Source of the DNA: Dysidea avara | Lineage: Eukaryota; Porifera; Demospongiae; Dictyoceratida; Dysideidae | DNA length: 64,000 nt | Assembly (NCBI RefSeq): GCF_963678975.1 | Contig: NC_089280.1 | Span: forward strand, 19,335,863 to 19,399,862 | Direction: 5' to 3' | Shown: positions 21,530 to 33,402 of the stretch, in pieces | Position numbering within the stretch: the first letter of the stretch is position 1 | How the letters are laid out: every line of letters begins with the position of its first letter | Program-made: the position numbers and the translations under genes | Notes under the pieces: generated by a model | What the model saw: only the letters and a program-made list of their open reading frames with translations | What the model was told of the DNA's origin: nothing | Databases searched by the model: none

Positions 21530-21990
21530 TCCAGCAGATTCTTAAATTGATTAGGGGAGTTGGAGTCAATCACTGATTTGGGTAAAGAATTCCAATCGTT
21601 AATCACTCTAATTGAAAAGAAGGATGATCTTGATAAACAATTAATGTGGCTTGAATAATTTCATGTTGTGTCCTCTTGTTGTTGTGATTATGGAGAATGA
21701 CAATAAGTTCTCTGTATTTATGTTATAGAAATTGTTGATAAGTTGGTACAAAAGTAGCAGATCTCCTCTGAGCCTTCGGTACTGCAAAGATGGTAAATTT
21801 AGATAGTGCAATCGATCATAATAAGACAAATCATGACAGGTGGTAATCATTCTAGTGGCTCTTTGCTGTATAGCTTCTATCTTATGTTTATCCATGAGTA
21901 ATATGGCCCCCAAATTGCATTATTATACTCGAGCAGTGGGCGCACTAGGGATTTGTATAGTTTATAACCAGCAAATTAGTGTTTGTTGTT
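21530..21990 (-). pseudogene. non-LTR reverse transcriptase C-terminal fragment
   Basis: On the minus strand: LVRPLLEYNNAIWGP (about 21950-21905), then a frame change, then IEAIQQRATRMITTCHDLSY and LPSLQYRRLRGDLL (21880-21770). This is the typical tail of CR1/Jockey-like RTs. It faces the fragment at 20870, so the two are separate insertions. Confidence 0.8.
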
Positions 21991-22099
21991 TACAGCTGCC
22001 ACCCACACTAATTGGAGGCTGGACTGGGTAGGGTCGCTGGAGAGTAGTAAACAACAGCGTAAGAAAATTCAGGTTCAAAGGTGAAATATAGTGCTTCAA

Positions 22100-23431
22100 T
22101 TGATTGATGATTGATTGATTTATTGTTTATCCTCACAGTAGTCGGCAGAGCCGTTCTTCCCTACTGGAGCACACATACATACAGCAGAGTACAAAAACAA
22201 AAACATACAGACACAAGAAACTAACTACTCAAACAATACAGACACAAGAAACTAACTACTCAAACAATACAAACACAAGAAACTAACTATATAATCACAA
22301 TTAATTGCTTTGAGTGTTGAGATAAAAGTCCTTGACAGAGAATACAAAGGAATTGTAATTACAATCAATTGGAATATATTTTAGAAGAGAATTCCACCAT
22401 GTTGTAGCAGAGGAACGGAAATATTTTTTAGTGGTTGATAAATGGTAACTAGGTTGGTTGGCAAAACAGTCTTTACACCGTGTGTTGTAACTATGCTGTG
22501 CTCCGAACACAATAGGAGGATCGAGAAGCAAACAAGGCTGTCTATCATGATGGTAGTGGTGATACATGGCACAGGATGACTTAAGCATAACCTGATGCGA
22601 GATCGGTAGCCAGTTTAATAAGCAACGATGTAAAGAGACATGATCATATGTTCTCAAGCACATGGTTATTCGAATTGCTTTGTTTTGTAGACGTTGTAGA
22701 CGTGCCACTTGTGATTTGTTGAGAGGTGGCCCCCACACAGGCAAAGCATAGTCAATTCTGGAAAGAATCAGGGATTCAGTTAGCATCTTCAGGACTTCAA
22801 ATGTTAGTGACTTCCGGTTAACACTTAGCATATACAGGTAATACGATATCTTCTTGCATACATTACTCACCTGTGCTCCCCACTTTAATTCTTTTTCAAA
22901 TATAATTCCCAAGTATTTCTGTGTTCCTACTTCTTGAAGTGGATTGCCACTAACTGGAACTGGAGGACAAGCACTACCTGATGCTTTCTTTGGACAAAAC
23001 CACATGACACTGGATTTCTGTACATTCAATCTCATTTTACCTGTGAGTAATCCAGGTTTGGATTCTTTGTAAATCAGAGTTTAATTTTTGCCTCACCACA
23101 TCATGATTTTCACCAGAACATATCACTGTTGTATCATCGGCAAATTGTAGTAGTCTACTATGCTCCACAAGAAAAGGCATCTCATTAACATACACAAGGA
23201 ATAGTAATGGGCCCAGTGCACTACCCTGGGGTATTCCACCTTTACAGGACACCATGATGAGATTGATTCTTTAAACTTAACACGTTGTATACGATGAGAC
23301 AGGTAGTTTGTGAACCAAGACACTGCTGTCCCATGAACACCCAATACATTTAATCTTTCCAGCAGTATAACGTGGTCAAGAGAATCACAGGAATAGACTG
23401 AAATCTCACAAAACAAACATACATCACACAT
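22100..23431 (-). pseudogene. 5'-truncated non-LTR retrotransposon (CR1/L2-like)
   Basis: Minus strand from 23431: SLDHVILLERLNVLGV (RT block), GGIPQGSALGPLLFLVYVNE, LLQFADDTTVIC (catalytic ADD), then MRLNVQKSSVMWF, QKYLGIIF, SRIDYALPVWG and a C-terminal domain to about 22310. There are two frame changes, near 23245 and 23036. The 3' UTR ends in an ATCA/ATCAATCA tail at 22100-22125. No target duplication resolved. Confidence 0.85.
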
Positions 23432-24272
23432 TCAGCTCACTGATCGTCTGTCCAGAGTGTATACATGAACCTCCAAAAGCACTTCCCTGCTGTTCACAAA
23501 CCCGTACAGACGGTTATACAGGCCGCCAGAAAACAGTCTACCACAAGCAGACCTGACAAGTTGAAGGGGAGTTTGATATGGAAATTGTTAGCCTGATAGT
23601 GCAGCAACTTCATGTTGGTGTTATCTAATTTTTGGCTCTTGCACCCATATGGTTGATTTTGCTATATCTAGTCACATATCGTGGCAGCACTAATGTCAAG
23701 CACATCATGATACGCTAATAGAGCAGTTGAAAGTTACCTCAATAATGTAGGCTCTATTTAGCTTTTGTTTATCACCACACATCATAAGGTGAAGGGTTTT
23801 GACTGTCATTTGCAGTAATGTTGAGTCACATCAACTAATTCTTAGATTGATCTCTTTTGAATGTCCGCCTGCTAAGTGCATGTGTCCCTTCATGTTAATG
23901 GTCATTGTGTTCGATTTTTCACACAGCTCTCATGACCGGTGGAAATACTGTAATGGCAACTGTACTATAATTTAAGCAAAATAAGTGTTATTTCTTTCCC
24001 AGCTACTCTCTGATAGTGTGAAACAATAAATTATGCTGACAACATATTGGTGATTGCTCTATTAGGAATAAGTACATTGTGTGAACTTTGTGATTGTCAT
24101 TTTCACACTGCTGTGGAAAGGGTATCTCTGATGTCCACTCAATTACAATGTTTAAACTTCCTCATCAGTAACTGGTTTTTATCCTGATGTCTTGGAGCCA
24201 ACCTACTGCCATATAATAAAGATTCATCTAAAATCATCACGTACTGTCTTGACAATACTATAATATTTTATA
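23432..24272. other. no gene seen
   Basis: AT-rich sequence. GCTAATAGAGCAGTTG near 23714 and GATTGCTCTATTAGGA near 24052 are inverted matches to the CTATTAGAG motif, suggesting a decayed element between them. Confidence 0.4.
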
Positions 24273-25084
24273 TCAAGACACACGATAGTGTGTCGTGCGG
24301 CCCAAGAAGCCGGCGCGCCACACCGTGAGTATATTAAAAAGAAGAAAGAAAACGAAATTTTCACACCTATGTAGCTCTGTGATCCCTAATCCGATTGGAA
24401 CCAAATTTGCTAGAGACGTGCCGCCCAGTTAGAGGAGTCTACATACCAAATTTGAAGAAAATCGCTCCAGCCATTTCCGAGATACGAGCGAACAAAAGTT
24501 CGTTTTAATTTCTTCATTTTTTTCTACTTCATCTTCTTCATTTCGCACACTTCGCAAAATTCGCCATAAAACACGAATGCGTGCTTGGATTGGGCTAAAA
24601 TTTGGCACACTTAAAGGGCTCATTAAGGCGGATCTCCTTACCAACTTTGGTAGGAATCCGATGAACATTCACGGAGTTATGACGGATTATTTGCGTAAAA
24701 TAAGGTCGAAGGTCTGTCACGCCTACAGGGTAAACCCCTTGGAGGAATCAGTTGAAAATTGATATGTAGATGGAGCAACCATCGTAGGAGTGCCTTTTTG
24801 TGGTTTGAAAGGAATCGAGATAAAGACCATGGAGATATGACACAAAACCCAACCTGTGTCAAAATTACGCGATCGATTTTTATGAATAAAAAAACTATTA
24901 GTTTTCGTGTCTACCAGGCAAACCGCTTAGAGCAACCAGCTGAAAATCAGTATGTAGCTGGAATGATCATCATAGAAAGTTCTTGCAGTAGTACAGAAGA
25001 ATCGGATTACAAATCACTGAGTTATGATTCGAAAGGCAACTACGTGCAGCAAATGCGAGATCGAGATACTCTAATAGAACAGTC

Positions 25085-28000
25085 ACCCTAATAAAGCATT
25101 CAGCTGCATGTATACATTGCAAGTTATTCTGTAGGGAATTCAGCTACAAACATGTCACCCTGTAGTCAGATCAGCTAGAAGAAGGTACCTAATAGAGAGT
25201 TCAGCTACAAAGAAGCCATCATGTAGAGAGTTCAGCTCAAATAAATCAATCTGTAGAAAATTCAGCTACAAACAAATTGCCCTGTAGAGAGATCAGCTAG
25301 AAGAAGTTACCTTGTAGAGAGTTCAGTTACAAAGAAACAATCATGCAAAGAGTTTAGCTGCAAACAAATCACCCAGTAGAAAGTTCTGCTATGAACAGAT
25401 CACACTATAGAGAGTTCAGTTAGAAACAAGTCATCCTGTAGAGAGATCAGCTAGAAGAAGTCACATTGTAGAGAGTTCAGTTACAAAGAAACAATCATGC
25501 AAAGAGTTTAGCTGCAAACAAATCACCCAATAGAAAGTTCCGTTATGAACAGATCACACTGTAGAGAGTTCAGTTAGAAACAAGTCATCCTGTAGAGAGA
25601 TCAGCTAGAAGAAGTTACCTTGTAGAGAGTTCAGTTACAAAGAAATAATCATGCAAAGAGTTTAGCTGCAAACAAATCACCCAGTAGAAAGTTCCGCTAT
25701 GAACAGATCACACTGTAAAGAGTTCAGTTAGAAACAAGTCATCCTATAGATAGATCAGCTAGAAGAAGTCACTTTGTAGAGAGTTCAGCTACAAAGAAAC
25801 CACCATGTAAGAGAGTTCAGCTGCAAACAAACCACTCTGTACAGAGTTCAGCTACGAACAGATTACCCTGTAGAGAGATCAGCTAGAAACAAGTCATCCT
25901 GTAGAGAGTTCAGCTAGAAGAAGTTACATTGTAGAGAGTTCAGTTACAAAGAAACCACCATGTAAGAGAGTTCAGCTGCAAACAAATCACCTGTAGAGAG
26001 TTCAGCTAGGAACAAATCACCCTGTACAGAGATCAGCTAGAAACAAGTCATCCTGTAGAGAGTTCAGCTAGAAGAAGTTACATTGTAGAGAGTTCAGCTA
26101 CAAAGAAACTACCATGTAGAGAGTTCAGCTGCAAACAAATCGCCCTGTAGAGAATTCAGCTACAAACAAATCACCCTTTAGAAAGATCAGCTAGAAGAAG
26201 TTACCTTGTAGAGAGTTCAGCTACAAGCAAATCACCCTGTAGAGGATTCAGCTACAAGCAAATCACCCTGTAGAGGATTCAGCTACAAACAAGTCACCCT
26301 GTAGAGAGTTCAGCTAGAAGAAGTTACATTGTAGAGAGTTCAGCTACAAAGAAACTACCATGTAGAGAGTTCAGCAGCAAACAAATTTCCCTGTAAAGAA
26401 TTCAGCTACAGACAAATCACCTTGTAGAAAGATCAGCTAGAAGAAGTTACCTTGTAGAGAGTTCAGCTACAAACAAATCACCCTGTAGAGAGTTCAACTA
26501 GAAACAAGTCACCCTGTAGAGAGATCAGCTAGAAACAAGTCACGCTGTAGAGAGTTCAGCTAGAAGAAGTTACATTGTAGAGAGTTCAGCTACAAAGAAA
26601 CTACCATGTAGAGAGTTCAGCTGCAAACAAATTGCCCTGTAGAGACAAACACATCACCCTGTAGAAAGATCAGCTAGAAGAAGTTACCTTGTAGAGAGTT
26701 CAGCTACAAACAAATCACCCTGTAGAGGGTTCAACTACAAACAAGTCACCCTGTAGAGAGTTCAGTTAGAAGAAGTTACATTGTAGAGAGTTCAGCTACA
26801 AAGAAACTACCATGTAGAGAGTTCAGCTGCAAACAAATTGCCCTGTAGAGAATTCAGCTACAAACAAATCACCCTGTAGAAAGATCAGCCAGAAGAAGTT
26901 ACCTTGTAGAGAATTCAGCTACAAACAAATCACCCTGTAGAGAGTTCAGCTAGAAACAAGTTACACTGTAGAGAGATCAGCTAGAAACAAGTCACCCTGT
27001 AGAGAGTTCAGCTAGAAGAAGTCACATTGTAGAGAGTTCAGCTAAAAGAAACTACCATGCAGAGAGTTCAGCTGCAAACAAATTGCCCTGTAGAGAATTC
27101 AGCTACAAACAAATCACCCTGTAGAAAGATCAGCTAGAAGAAGTTACCTTGTAGAGAGTTCAGCTAGAAACAAATTACCCTGTAGAGAGTTCAGCTAGAA
27201 ACAAGTCACCCTGTAGAGAGATCAGCTAGAAACAAGCCACCCATAGAGAGTTCAGCTAGACGAAGTTACATTGTAGAGAGTTCAGCAGTTTAGCTGCGAA
27301 CAAATCGCCCTGTAGAGAATTCAGCTACAAACAAATCACCCTGTAGAAAGATCAGCTAGAAGAAGTTACCTTGTAGAGGGTTCAGCTACAAACAAGTCAC
27401 CCTGTAGAGAGATCAGCTAGAAACAAGCCACCCGTAGAGAGTTCAGCTAGAAGAAGTTACACTATAGAGAGTTCAGCTACAAAGAAACTACCATGTAGAG
27501 AGTTCAGCTGCAAACAAATCACCCTGTAGAGAATTCAGCTACAAACAAATTACCCTGTAGAAAGATCAGCTAGACGTTACCTTGTAGAGAGTTCAGCTAC
27601 AAACAAATCACCCTGTAGAGACTTCAGCTACAAACAAGTCACCCTGTAGAGAGATCAGCTAGAAACAAGCCACCTGTAGAGAGTTCAGCTAGAAGAAGTT
27701 ACATTGTAGAGAGTTCAGCTACAAAGAAACTACCATGTAGAGAGTTCAGCTGCAAACAAATCTCCCTGTAGAGAATTCAGCTACAAACAAATTACCCTGT
27801 AGAAAGATCAGCTAGAAGAAGTTACCTTGTAGAGAGTTCAGCTATAAACAAATCACCCTGTAGAGAGTTCAGCTAGAAACAAGTCACCCTGCAGAGAGAT
27901 CAGCTAGAAACAAGCCACCCATAGAGAGTTCAGCTAGAAGAAGTTACATTGTAGAGAGTTCAGCAGTTTAGCTGCAAACAAATTGCCCTGTAGAGAATTC

Positions 28001-28170
28001 AGCTACAAAAAAATCACCCTGTAGAAAGATCAGCTAGAAGAAGTTACCTGGTAGAGAGTTCAGCTACAAACAAATCACCCTGTAGAGAGTTCAGCTGCAA
28101 ACAAGTCATCCGGTAGAGAGATCAGCTAGAAGGATCACTTTGCAGAGAGGTCAGCTACAAAGAAATCACC
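25085..28170 (+). repeat. 30-31 bp minisatellite, copy 2 (about 3.1 kb) with 245-bp higher-order repeat
   Basis: Between about 26070 and 28000 an 8-monomer unit recurs. The marker GAAGAAGTTACATTGTAG (some copies with one or two base changes) falls at about 26071, 26317, 26562, 26769, 27015, 27259, 27450, 27692 and 27937. Most steps are 242-246 bp; two are shorter by one or two monomers. Confidence 0.9.
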
Positions 28171-28279
28171 CTGCTTCATCTTTTCTTCTTCCTGTAGTAA
28201 AGAAAAAAATGACAGGTTAAAAAGCCCTAAAGCTGGCCATGGGCCGACTTTGGGGTATACAAATACAAAAAGAAGTGAA

Positions 28280-28606
28280 ATCTAATCCAAAACAGCCAAA
28301 CTGTAAAAAAAGAGTGCGGCCCTGAGAAAGGCTATGGTGAAAAAAGATGTGAAATCCAAGGTGGCGGCCAAGAAATGACTGTGATGGTAGGTTAATGGTA
28401 AAAATTTTAATAATGACAATTCAGTGAATTTGGCGCCGCTTGGTCTTGGCACAAAATTCACCTGAATTGTCGTTATTAAAATTTTTACCATTAACCTACC
28501 ATCACAGCCATTTCTTGGCCGCCACCTTGGATTTCACATCTTTTTTCACCATAGCCTTTCTCAGGGCCGCACTCTTTTTTTACAGCTTGGCTGTTTTGGA
28601 TTAGAT
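28280..28606. repeat. terminal palindrome of composite element copy 2
   Basis: ATCTAATCCAAAACAGCC to GGCTGTTTTGGATTAGAT with a loop near 28435 (GGCGCCGCTTGGTCTTGGC). The arms match closely. Short open frames inside are palindrome artefacts. Confidence 0.9.
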
Positions 28607-29699
28607 GTTATTAAACATCAAATTTCCACATATATACAGTGCATGTATCAAAAGCGAAAGTGTACAATGCTATTGACAGTGGTGGGAGGGGGTACAGGGC
28701 ACATGCCACTTCCCTTTCACACACACATATGCACACACCATTGACCATTAAAGTGAAGCCATCCACTGGATGATGCCTCACTATTGGTAGTGGACCAAAC
28801 CATGGCTATCTCTTCCTCCCTTGTGGACATGTCGTTTAATACTTGTCTGGCAATGCCCTGTCTACTTTGAAATTCATGGTGACAAGTTCCTGTGTAGAAA
28901 GAGTAGTGTTCTGCACCTTCTTCAGTTTTTCCTGGTACATCTTTCTACATGTTTCTGTCTTTGGCAAGGCAGTACTGAATCTCTTGAATCAGGTCCTATG
29001 GCTCCTGCCTCACCTTGTATCTCCAACAGACCTTAGCTCCATGCACAGGCTGAGGCTGTGGAAACCATTTAACCGACAGTCTCCATCCCCTCCCCCCCCC
29101 TTCCCACAGACAGACAGACACACACTAATTCTGTACACAAGATTTTGTAGTCTTTGTCAAATACTCTAGTAAAACAGTCACCATATGTAACACTATTAAA
29201 ATCCTCCATTGAGTATGAAAACTTGCATCAGTAGCACCAACCCAAGGGAACGTTTATCATGCAGTACAATAGTACTGCATAGTAAGGATGATGACAGTGT
29301 GGGCGTGGCTGGTTATAAAACATCACCCCAAAACTTGCCTCAATTTTTCTTCATAACGACATGAGTGAAGCACACTTCTCTTGTTTACTTCATCATATCC
29401 AGACTGGTAGCATTCTTTCCTTCATGACTTTCTTTGTGTTTCTTCACATGATGTGTCAAGCAAACCACATAATATAGCTATACATGTAATACCACGTAAA
29501 CATAGTTAGTGAGTGAACCTTGTGTTAAGCTAGATAACTTGATAAACTTCTAAGTGAGTACATGCAGTTTAACAATATGTGGTGCGTTATACTTTTAACT
29601 AATTGGTAAAAAATTGCTGACTACTTGCATATACACATATACATGTACATTGTCCCTACTCTATAATGTAGTTTAAGCAAAATAATTATTTTATCGTTA
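28607..29699. other. no intact gene seen, one dispersed module
   Basis: 28620-29110 has open frames in both directions but no recognisable domain, with a CAGA microsatellite near 29108-29120. About 29252-29345, on the minus strand, is similar to the AAATTGAGGCTGGATTTTGG...CTATACAGTACTGTATG module of the foldback elements (15520-15610, 57510-57605). Confidence 0.4.
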
Positions 29700-29747
29700 A
29701 ACCTGTGACTATCACTATTCACTGTGCTGGTTATGCACTGTTGTACA
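29700..29747 (+). repeat. left half of the SINE interrupted by the BEL element
   Basis: GTGCTGGTTATGCACTGTTGTACA matches the SINE at 11700 (GTGCTGGCTATGGCACTG...TACATGCCC). Its continuation is at 35943. The last five bases GTACA are the target duplication. Confidence 0.65.
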
Positions 29748-29946
29748 TGTCTGGGGTTGTAGCATGGTTCGAAGGGTCCGCGACGTCGGAGCACCGGACT
29801 AGAGACTCACCTCGTGGCACCACATACACGCCATATTGAATTATTGCATCAACCTACACGCATGCACATGACAAAACCTAAATACACACAAAGTAGCCTA
29901 AATAATATCCTAAATACAATTATGCTATAGTGTCTAGTTCTCGACA
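29748..29946 (-). repeat. 3' LTR of the BEL/Pao element
   Basis: TGTCTGGGGTTGTAGC... to TAGTTCTCGACA, 199 bp. It differs from the 5' LTR at six sites. Preceded in element orientation by a short purine-rich GGAGGA tract at 29947-29953. Confidence 0.95.
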
Positions 29947-32900
29947 TCCTCCGGGGGGCAGCCTAATCTAGCTGTCCATTCCAACAGACGGGTTCTTGCC
30001 TTCCTTGCTGCTGCTCGTTGTGGGCGATCTCTTACTGTATCTTGACTATTTTGGGTTATTGGTTCTGTTGGACTGCTGTGTTTTGATTGATCATCAGGAG
30101 GGAGCAAGACTTCCAGAGGATATAGTCTGCTGATTGGTCTGGATGTTACACGGTTACTAGTTCGTACGTTCACTGCTCGAACCAAACCATCATTTCCTTG
30201 TATGAAGCTGTCTATAATGCCAAGTCTCCAGTGTAGTCTAGGTCCATCATCATGAATCGAAACTACTTCTCCAACTTTCACATTCTGCATGTTCAGGCCT
30301 GATTCCTTGTGGAACTCTCTTAAACTAGTAAGATATTCCTTCTTCCACCTTGTCTGGAAATGTTGTAGCAATCTGGCATGATTGGTTAGCCGTTTCCTCA
30401 CTCGTGACTCTGATACAACATAGTCTGGGTCCTCTAGATCATCCTCATATGAATGGGGCAAAGACGTCATACGTTTACCATACAACAAGTGCGCTGGAGT
30501 TAGAGGCTCAACATCGGTAACATCTGAGGACACATAAGTTAAGGGACGATCATTAAGGGTGGCCTCTACTTCCACAACAATGGTTTCAAGAATCTGCAAG
30601 GTGACAAAGCTTCTGCCCAAGGTCTTCTTAAGTGCCTGTTTGGTTAATCCCACTAATCGTTCCCAAAATCCACCATGCCAGGGTGCTCTTTTAGGAATAA
30701 ACTGCCAGGTAACACCGTGGCCTTCTAGAGCTTGCTTGAGAGAGGTGGAATTGAGAAGCTGTTCCAACTCGTCAGCTGCTGCCAAGTATGTCGAGGCGTT
30801 GTCAGACATCATAGTTCTAGGTAATGATCTTCTACCCACAAACTTCCGAAAGGCCAACATAAAGCTCTCCACTGTCATATCCAGTACCACTTCAAGATGT
30901 ACTGCTCTTGTGGTGGCGCATGTAAAGAGGCAAATATCACTTTCCTCTCACCCTCTCCTTCACGAACGTACATGGCTCCAGTGAAGTCTACACCACAAAC
31001 AGAGAACGGGATCGGATCTTCTATTCGAGTCTTCAGAAGTGGTGGTGGATCAGGTAGCCTGTAGGGTTTCCCTGTCAATCTTGCACATGTTACACATCTC
31101 CTCAATAACTTCCTCACATATACTCTAATGGCTGGAATCCAGTACAATTGATGGATTGCTGTTACTGTACTGCTAACTCCTGAATGATGAATTCTCTCAT
31201 GAGTGGCATACACAATAAGCTTAGTGATGTGGTGTCTGGGCGACAGCAAATAGGGGAACTTTGCCAACTCACTAACAGGTGCATTATGGATCCTCCCCCC
31301 ACAGCGTAGATATCCTCTGCTATCTAAAAACAATCTGAGTTGCTGTACAAGTAGAGTACGCTTGTGAGAATTTGATGTCATATTGGTGATCTCTTCAAAG
31401 TATTCCAGTTCTTGGGAGGTTTTGATCCAAATCATGGTGGCATCTGAAAGTTCTTTAGCAGTTATGGGACCAGTCAGCTTATCTTGGGAATGCTTTAGAT
31501 TGTGACCAAAACAAAGGACAAGTATAGTAACAGATAGCAATTTCGTAAGTCGGCTGTAACGGGAGGCATCAATCACTAGATGAATTCCACAAGTCTCAGC
31601 AGGGTTAGTAGGTTTGTTGCTAACTTCTTGAGTGTCATCCATATCAATGTTCTGTAAGTGAAGCACATTGGCTGGTGACCATGTGGGCCACTGATCTGCA
31701 GAGGTTAACCAGGAAGGGCCGTGAAGCCAGAGTTGAGATGACTTCAGCTGCTTTGCTGAAATACCCCTTGTCAAGAGATCCGCTGGATTGTCATCGGTGG
31801 GTACATAGGTCCAAACAGAAGCAGGGAACGACTGTGTGATCTCTGCTACACGGTTAGCAATAAATGGCTTGGTTGCAGATGTCTCTTTGATGTCATACAT
31901 CCAGTGTAGAGTGATCTGGCTATCACTCCACAAATGTACAGTGGTATCAGGTGCCAGGTATAGAGACTGAATGAGGAACTGGGTTAGTCGGGTGGCAATG
32001 ACAGCTGCCATTAATTCCAGTTTAGGGAGTGTAATAGACCTTACTGGTGCAACTCGGGATCTGGACATCACCAATGCAGCTTGGTCATTGTGCTGGAGGT
32101 AGGCCACTGCACCATATGCACATAAACTAGCATCTGCAAAAACATGGATTTGCTTGGAAGAAACAGGGTAGATGTGTTGAGTGAAATAACATCTTGGATA
32201 CACACTAGTTGTTACCTCTTGAATGTCAGTGGCTATGTGCTGCCATTTGTCATGAGTTCCTTGATCAACCGGTTCATCCCAGTCCACTTTCTTTTTCCAT
32301 AGTGCTTGTAGTAACAGTTTGGCCTTGACTGTGATCGGAGTGATAAGACCCAGTGGATCATAAATCTGGGCTGAATCATGTAGTATCTGCCTTTTGGTTA
32401 CTAGTGGTGAGGATGTGAGTGAAGAGAATGACTTAGTTATAAATCCGATTGTATCATGTAATGTGTTCCAACGTAAGCCTAGTAGACTAACACATGTGTT
32501 GGAGTCGTTGGTTTTCTCACTTTCAGTTGTAGCTCTGAGTTTGTGGCTGTTTGATGACCATGAGCGTAGGTTGAAGTTTGCCTGGTTCATTGTAGATCTA
32601 GATTGGGCATAGTAGTCCATGAGTTGTTGTTCTGAATCACATCCTGAAATGAGGTTATCAACGTAGAGATTGGATTGCATATCCTTAGCCACTGATGAGG
32701 AGAACTTCCTCAGATGTAAGTCAAGCGTAGCGTTCAACATAAACGGTGAGCTGGACGTTCCAAATGGCACCACCTTGAAACGGTAGGTAGTCAGAGTCCC
32801 AAACGGATTACTGATATCTGAAACCCACAGAAAACGGGTTGAATCTCTGTCTGAATCGTGGAGTCGGACATGTAAGAATGCCTTCTCTATATCAGTGGCA

Positions 32901-33402
32901 AAGGCAAATTTGTGATGACGGAATCTTATTATGATGGAACACAGATCATTAAGGAATGGTGGACCTACCAGTAAACAATCGTTCAGACTTGCATGTTCCT
33001 TACTCTGACGAGAGCTACAGTCGTAGACTATCCTTATTGGTGTGGTCGTCGACTCTTTCTTAACTGGGTGGTGTGGGAGATAGTGAACATTAGCTGGTTG
33101 GTCAGTGGATTGCACCTTCTCTATGAAAAACCACGTGCTTCCTGTTCAGTGATGATACTGTGGTACAGTTGTAGGAGAGATGGAGTCTGTGTTAGACGAG
33201 ATATTAACTGCCTGGTTCTTCTCTCACAGGTTGTAAAATTGGAGGGAAGCGGTTGATGAACTGATTTCCATGGAAACTGAGCTGTGTAAGTGCCATCAGT
33301 TGCTTGGCTGATACAAGTGGTCTGATAACGGTGAATAAAGGTGGTGTCTATCTGTTCAGATTTAGTTGGAGTAGTGCCAGCTTCTTCTATAGACCAGAAT
33401 CT
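29934..33402 (-). pseudogene. BEL/Pao pol region: reverse transcriptase, RNase H, integrase (broken)
   Basis: Minus strand. The long frame 33115-30875 carries RT blocks (ATDIEKAFLHVRL; catalytic YVDN near residue 150), RNase H (HVFADASL, ELMAAV, LWSDSQ, DNPADLLTRG) and the integrase zinc-binding HHCC domain (HERIHHSG...CVTC). The integrase core starts VCGVDFTGAM. It continues in the 30890-29934 frame with MSDNAST and the E of HGGFWERLVG, giving the D,D,E triad, and a C-terminal domain (VGEVVSIHDDG). Lesions: a two-base insertion-like frameshift near 33123 and a one-base frameshift near 30945. The region before 33123 (33402-33123) is open, directly after a TAA. Confidence 0.9.

Larger units (their letters stand above)
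24273..28606 (+). mobile_element. composite minisatellite element, copy 2 (HINE/Helentron-like)
   Basis: Same ends as copy 1: TCAAGACACACGATAGTGTG, TCGTGCGGCCCAAGAAGCCG and a terminal palindrome ending GGATTAGAT. The 5' block (24273-25085) shows two or three diverged internal repeats, each with an AAATTTGG-type start and a GAGATATGA/GAGTTATGA end, spaced about 170 bp. The array is the longest of the three. The AT-rich linker present before the 3' block in copies 1 and 3 is missing here. Flanks differ from the other copies and show no duplication. Confidence 0.75.

Noticed and set aside
25085-28170. Regular about 30-bp repeats resembling a CRISPR array
   Set aside because: There are no unique spacers; the whole unit repeats in tandem. 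The genome is eukaryotic and no cas genes are present.
28282-28491. Short frames shared by all three terminal palindromes (for example MVKILITTIQVNF)
   Set aside because: They are translations of inverted-repeat arms and change between copies; no evidence of coding.
28821-29169. Possible gene in 28.8-29.2 kb (two overlapping plus-strand frames)
   Set aside because: The minus strand also has frame-like stretches with many stops; nothing recognisable. It may be a very old TE.
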